From Scylla paramamosain (Eukaryota; Arthropoda; Malacostraca; Decapoda; Portunidae), in NCBI RefSeq assembly GCF_035594125.1, contig NW_026973697.1, positions 757,001-821,000 on the forward strand: DNA of 64,000 nucleotides, in the 5' to 3' direction. Shown piece after piece: positions 52,067 through 64,000 of the stretch. The notes under the pieces are model-generated. The model searched no databases. It was not told where the DNA came from and saw only the letters and a program-made list of their open reading frames with translations. How positions within the stretch are numbered: position 1 is the first letter of the stretch; every line of letters begins with the position of its first letter. The position numbers and the translations under genes were made by a program.

Positions 52067-52162
52067 GTGAGTATTAGGCCAGCTTCCCCATGCATGTTAT
52101 TCTTGCAAGGAAGTGCCCGTGTGCGCCCTCACAGGCAGGAGACGTGTGCGATCAACTCCTGG

Positions 52163-52166
<4 letters not shown>

Positions 52167-52226
<60 letters not shown>
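52167..52226. repeat. (GA)n microsatellite
   Basis: A clean GA run inside the putative intron 52067-53296. Confidence 0.95.
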
Positions 52227-52229
<3 letters not shown>

Positions 52230-53296
52230 AAGGCCTAGATAAACATACATCAAACGTTCAAGCACAGAAATTTAGGCTGGCAAGATTTAAAACTTGATCT
52301 ATTGTTTCTGAAAATAAATATTCCTTGATCGTCAAGAGACGGGCATCTGTTACTCTGCACCAGAGTCTTGTCCCTTGAACAATTCACCTGTCACTGGCTT
52401 CCCGAGGCAATGCATTATTACAAGGCATCTTCTCTTTGCGTCACATTAGAGCTTCTCTTACTTTTGTTTGACTCAGATCCAATTACTTAAGGGTTTCTTC
52501 AGACAAAGAGCCTGTATCCGTAAGAAATATTGAACGCTGTTTTCGCAGTTTCACAATGGAGGTTTCTGATTGATAACAAATAGTAATTGTGAAAAGTGTG
52601 GAAACTTTTCTTTCAGTACAGAGTGTCAAGGAAGCTTTCTATAATTTCGTTATGCCTTACTAGTAATTCATTTCTCAGTCCATCTGAAAAATGAATGTAC
52701 GTCCCCTGCTAGCACGAGCACGAGTCATGAATAACTTTGTAAGTAATGACTGGCTGTGTAGTGCTCCACCAAAACTAAATAAAATGTTGTGGCGGAATTC
52801 AGAGAATGGCATTAAAGGAAATGAGGTGCAGAAAGATGGTTTCATGTTACCCTCAAGCTGTTTTTGTTATATATTTTTGTTCATTAGAATCGTGTACCTT
52901 TACTTCAGTAAGAAGTCTTTTACAATCATTGGCGTCAGTGGATTGATCGTCAAAACGTGTTGACTTCATAAGAAGACGCAAATGTAAGTCTATCAAGCAC
53001 TGCCTTATAAGGATGAACACCTAACTGTAATAGCACCAGGTGAGTGAAAAGCCGCGATATCGAGTTCTCAGGTAGCCAGGTAGCGAGGAGCCGTGTGGTG
53101 GTCTGTTCCCTTTGGTGTTGTTGAGAAAAGGGAGAAAAAAAAAAAGAACACGAAGAACGTAAGAAAAGGAGTAAGATAACGAATCGAGACAGGAAATTAG
53201 AGGAGCAACAGGAGGAAATAAAGATGTGAAAGAGGAAATTTACATATTCTGCTCCATCCACCACCTCCCATTTTCTTCCTATTCCTCTTTTGGTAG
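52227..53296. other. Unique stretch, possible intron
   Basis: No other coding feature is seen. It ends with a pyrimidine-rich acceptor at 53260-53296. Confidence 0.35.
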
Positions 53297-53571
53297 GACG
53301 TGAGGAAAACGATGGTGGAGGTAGTACAGAACAAAAAGACACACTCCTAGCCCTCATGACACACGAGGAGGATGGAGCAACGGATCAAGGCTATAAATGT
53401 ATTACATGCTGCACTGTGTCCTGTTTCCTAGACTACTCCTCAGGGCACATGTATGCCTGTGAACTGTTTTTAAGTCTTAGAGGAAGTGGCAGTATACGTA
53501 GATGTGATACAGTTGACTGTAATCCCAAGCATTGCATCATTTTATCCCTGATATTTAACAGGCTCTACTGA
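53297..53571 (+). CDS. Candidate terminal exon, Cys-rich
   Basis: The acceptor TTCCTATTCCTCTTTTGGTAG ends at 53296 and is preceded by a long pyrimidine tract. The frame is then open for about 90 codons to a stop at 53569: an acidic, Gly-rich start (REENDGGGSTEQKD), then TLLALMTHEEDGATDQ, then a cysteine cluster (YKCITCCTVSC, YACELF, RRCDTVDCNPKHC). Eight cysteines in about 55 residues suggest a disulfide or metal-binding module. Its phase fits the exon at 52027. No family is recognised; the minus strand has no competing good frame. Confidence 0.3.
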
Positions 53572-53640
53572 AAGTTATTCGTGTTTTTGATGAGTGTTTT
53601 CATAGTTGTAGTGATAATTTAGCAAGAATTTTTCTTTAAT

Positions 53641-53641
<1 letters not shown>

Positions 53642-53729
<88 letters not shown>
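53642..53729. repeat. (AAT)n microsatellite
   Basis: AAT units with one AAC variant at about 53674. Confidence 0.95.
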
Positions 53730-56190
<2,461 letters not shown>

Positions 56191-56235
<45 letters not shown>

Positions 56236-56302
56236 TGCATCCATCCATCCCTCTTCCTTTCCCCCCCTCTTCACGCAAACACACCCATCCACCCACCAAC
56301 CA

Positions 56303-56349
<47 letters not shown>
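56191..56349. repeat. Two (CA)n arrays
   Basis: (CA)n at 56191-56233 and 56304-56349, with CCATC words between them. Confidence 0.95.
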
Positions 56350-56350
<1 letters not shown>

Positions 56351-56641
56351 CCCATCGTCCCTCACGCGTTTTTTAGACAAAAGATTCACAATTCAAAGCC
56401 ATTTTATTCACCTGTGTAGTTACTTTCAACGATATTCACACTAACACATATACAGACAAGCTCTTCAACAGTGCTTCCATCAGTCAGTGCGCCTCCCTTC
56501 CCTCATGACCGCCTGTGTGATTCACTGCAATGTTTAAATCGGTGGTTTGTTTCGGGTTCATTAGGTTAATTCCTTTTTCAATTGTTTGTATTGGAATTTT
56601 TATCCGGTAGATAGAATTTGGTGGTGGTGGTGTGGTTGTGG

Positions 56642-56643
<2 letters not shown>
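56350..56643. other. Unique stretch, nothing recognised
   Basis: Only a GGT patch at 56620-56643. Confidence 0.4.
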
Positions 56644-56713
<70 letters not shown>

Positions 56714-56772
56714 AGGCAGGCAGGGAGACACAGACAGACGAATAGATTGACAGATAGATAGTTAAACAGACG

Positions 56773-56805
<33 letters not shown>

Positions 56806-56822
56806 GCAGACAGACAGGCAAA
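56644..56822. repeat. (GA)n and CAGA/GACA tetramers
   Basis: (GA)n at 56644-56711; (ACAG)n-like words at 56725-56820. Confidence 0.94.

Positions 56823-58310
<1,488 letters not shown>

Positions 58311-58341
<31 letters not shown>
58311..58341. repeat. (CA)n at the 5' side of LINE-T copy 2
   Basis: A CA run of about 15 units passes directly into LINE-T coding sequence. Confidence 0.95.
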
Positions 58342-59675
<1,334 letters not shown>

Positions 59676-59709
59676 ATAGCATCTACCAATCAACTGTTGA
59701 TAATTAATA

Positions 59710-61887
<2,178 letters not shown>

Positions 61888-61979
<92 letters not shown>
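61888..61979. repeat. (GA)n microsatellite
   Basis: About 46 clean GA units. Confidence 0.95.
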
Positions 61980-61982
<3 letters not shown>

Positions 61983-63539
61983 ATAACTGATATATCGGGA
62001 AAGCTATGGGTGTTAAGAACAGATGTCGTAATGAGACAGATGTGGCAGGTGCGTTAATGGAAAGGTGAACAGACGAGGCTACTTAAGGGGACTACAGGAT
62101 GAGAGGATTACGGCACACGTAGTGAGGATTGGGTCTTTATTGGGTGTGCTGGTGAGACTCAGGGATAAGGGGAGCGTGTTGGTATGAGTGAGGCACTGAG
62201 GGGCTGGTGGTACTGGCAGCACTGTTTACGCGTATGTCCTCGTGACTTCCAGGTGTCGATGGCTGGTGATGGTGAAGAGTGCTGGTAGTTAGTGATTTTT
62301 CCTTAAAACAATTTTTTTTTCTGTATTTCTTTTTTTTATTGTTTCGTGTTTTAGAATTTTGCTAGTATTTATAATGGTAACGATGAAAATACAGTGAAGT
62401 AAAACATCACGTGTAGTCTAGTAACCATGTTGTTAATGCCGAGTCAGTAATGAATATTAAAAGATTAGACATGTTCATAAATGAGGGTGATAGGTGGAGA
62501 CAGGGTGGTAAGTTTCATGCAGGGTGTTACGCCATCACTCCTCCAGCAAGGCAGGAGGCGAGGGTGGACTGTAAATGGCGCACAGACACAAAACTGAATG
62601 AACTCTATCTCTAGTTCGACACCCTCTCCAATCCTTGTTATTTTAGTAGGACTTTCAGGAGATAAGACAGCTAACGTGATTTTTAGTATAGTTGAATGTA
62701 TAAAGAACACTTACACCTAATTCTGAACCTAATACAGGAATACAGCACGATCACCATTATTCGTGATTCACGCAGTCACGCCTACATTCGATATCACTAA
62801 AGCTCCATAAATTCAACTTTGTTAAAATATATTTCAGCCAATATTTATAATCCAGTCAGAATACGTACATAATATAATATCCTAAATAGCTAAAAAAAAA
62901 AAAAAAAGAAAAAAGAAAAAAAATTGCCAGACACTAACTACACTTGAGCAAACTTAGCATACGACACCTGTGAGGAAGTCCCGTCCTCGGTGTGTGGAGC
63001 ACGACCCACATCACCACTTTCCACCAGTCCCGATCTGCTTCTGCCAGCCATCACCGTCAAGTGTACGAAGTAGACATCAGAGTTACCAATTCCCAAATTA
63101 AAACCACAAAATTAATTCCACAACCGCATTCCCTATTTCACACACAGCTATCGCTACACACACAATTGATTATTACATCTCTGTAAGGGCAGTTACCTGG
63201 TACACCCACAATTATAATTATAGTAACAATAAGTCATAAAGTAGTTCACTATCACACAGACGGCCGCAGTACCGTCATCGATGTTTCCCTAATCTTGCAG
63301 GTTTGCCAGATCAAAACCTTCCGTGAAACACTATTGTTTGGTAACACTGCAATCTAGAGCTTTCGGTGAACGGAATTCGGCGTCCCTAACATTTTCTATA
63401 TGCGGGAATCTAAGCCTTTCCTTATTAATATGGACATCATAGTAAATTCTATGATGTCTTTATTAATTTATTTGAATGCATAAACACATAAGTAAACACA
63501 TGATTAGCCGAATCCTTTGTTGTGGTAGCGGAGTAGTCG
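61980..63539. other. Unique stretch, nothing recognised
   Basis: 1.6 kb without a frame, splice pair or repeat that I can support. An A-rich patch lies at 62895-62924. Confidence 0.4.
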
Positions 63540-64000
63540 TATGTGTGCCCTCTGCACGCATGCGCGAATTTTGAAGGGATGAAGGCCTCCACACTCCTTG
63601 TAAGACCCTTCAGTGAAGATGAGAGAGTGGCTCTCTCTCTCATTAAAGGGAGGCAAGGACCTTGCCTGGCACACTGAACAACGCAATACCACGGTGGTTG
63701 TTGCAGTCCTGGCGGTCCCCTTTCCCTTTCCAGATAGGGACGACTAGCCCCCTCCTCCACTCAGGAGAAATGGTACCGGACTGCCATACGGCAATCAAGA
63801 CAGCATGCAACCTGTGGATCATGGCAATAGGTGAAAAAGCATGCGAAATATACCAAAGCTTCCTACACAGCACAGGAGAATAATATTCATTTACTACTTC
63901 CCTCATGTACGAAATAAGGACGACAGAAGGCGAGGATGATGAGGAGGTGGACCAGGCATCAGCTGACGACATTGTTGGAACACGTGGTGGTGCCGCTTCT
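63540..64000 (-). mobile_element. RTE-like LINE fragment, RT fingers region
   Basis: On the minus strand the frame reads AMIHRLHAVLIAVWQSGTI, then PEWRRGLVVPIWKGKGDRQD and CNNHRGIALFSVPGKVLASL. This is the RT fingers block characteristic of RTE-clade elements (the VPIWKGKGD, DCxNxRGI and VPGKV motifs). A one-base deletion near 63655 then shifts the frame; the continuation LMRERATLSSSLK and the FxPxK word are in another frame. Upstream sequence to the right edge is diverged but spaced as expected. The catalytic motifs would lie to the left and are not found, so the copy is a dead fragment. Confidence 0.8.

Overview
This is a eukaryotic nuclear window, most probably from a decapod crustacean and plausibly a crab. 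That is an inference from style: extreme density of long (GA)n, (CA)n, (TA)n and trinucleotide microsatellites, several degraded LINE families, canonical GT-AG splice-like sites, and no bacterial gene structure. No complete host gene can be read. Roughly a tenth of the window, by eye, is simple repeat, and most long open frames are translations of those repeats.

The clear protein-coding signal comes from mobile elements. LINE-J (jockey/CR1-like, APE endonuclease plus reverse transcriptase) has five copies: 1-472 (+), 10187-11470 (-), 20721-23245 (-, nearly intact reverse transcriptase), 38821-39901 (+, internally deleted) and 58831-59675 (-). LINE-C (CR1-like) has a truncated copy at 28135-29453 (+) and a 3' scrap at 24555-24697 (-). 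LINE-T (a third type) has copies at 19276-20156 (-) and 58340-58678 (+). An RTE-like fragment lies at the right edge (63540-64000, -). A piggyBac-like transposase fragment (480-797, -) abuts the first LINE.

Three LINE fragments carry the same simple repeat on both sides: (TG)n twice and (CCT)n once. This suggests insertion into, or exchange through, microsatellite arrays. Other repeats not explained by standard classes are: a 0.57-kb near-palindrome (14659-15231); a degenerate array with a period near 143 bp over about 1.9 kb (30715-32640); an 85-bp minisatellite (3363-3690); a minisatellite of seven 30-bp cores separated by variable (CA)n (12395-12803); a 38-bp array (50075-50455) resembling the end of a small element with terminal inverted repeats (35178-35389, 42511-42692, 44769-44972); and two medium-length dispersed families (called A and B here).

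Host gene evidence is limited to candidate pieces: a promoter-like cluster (2195-2310), a donor at 2989 and a start-codon exon (9240-9330); an exon (25184-25252) phase-compatible with one at 29475-29600; a 40-bp exon (52027-52066) phase-compatible with a Cys-rich terminal exon (53297-53571); and a minus-strand hydrophobic reading frame after a strong acceptor (about 46793 downward). All are unproven. I found no rRNA, tRNA, CRISPR or other RNA gene that I can defend.
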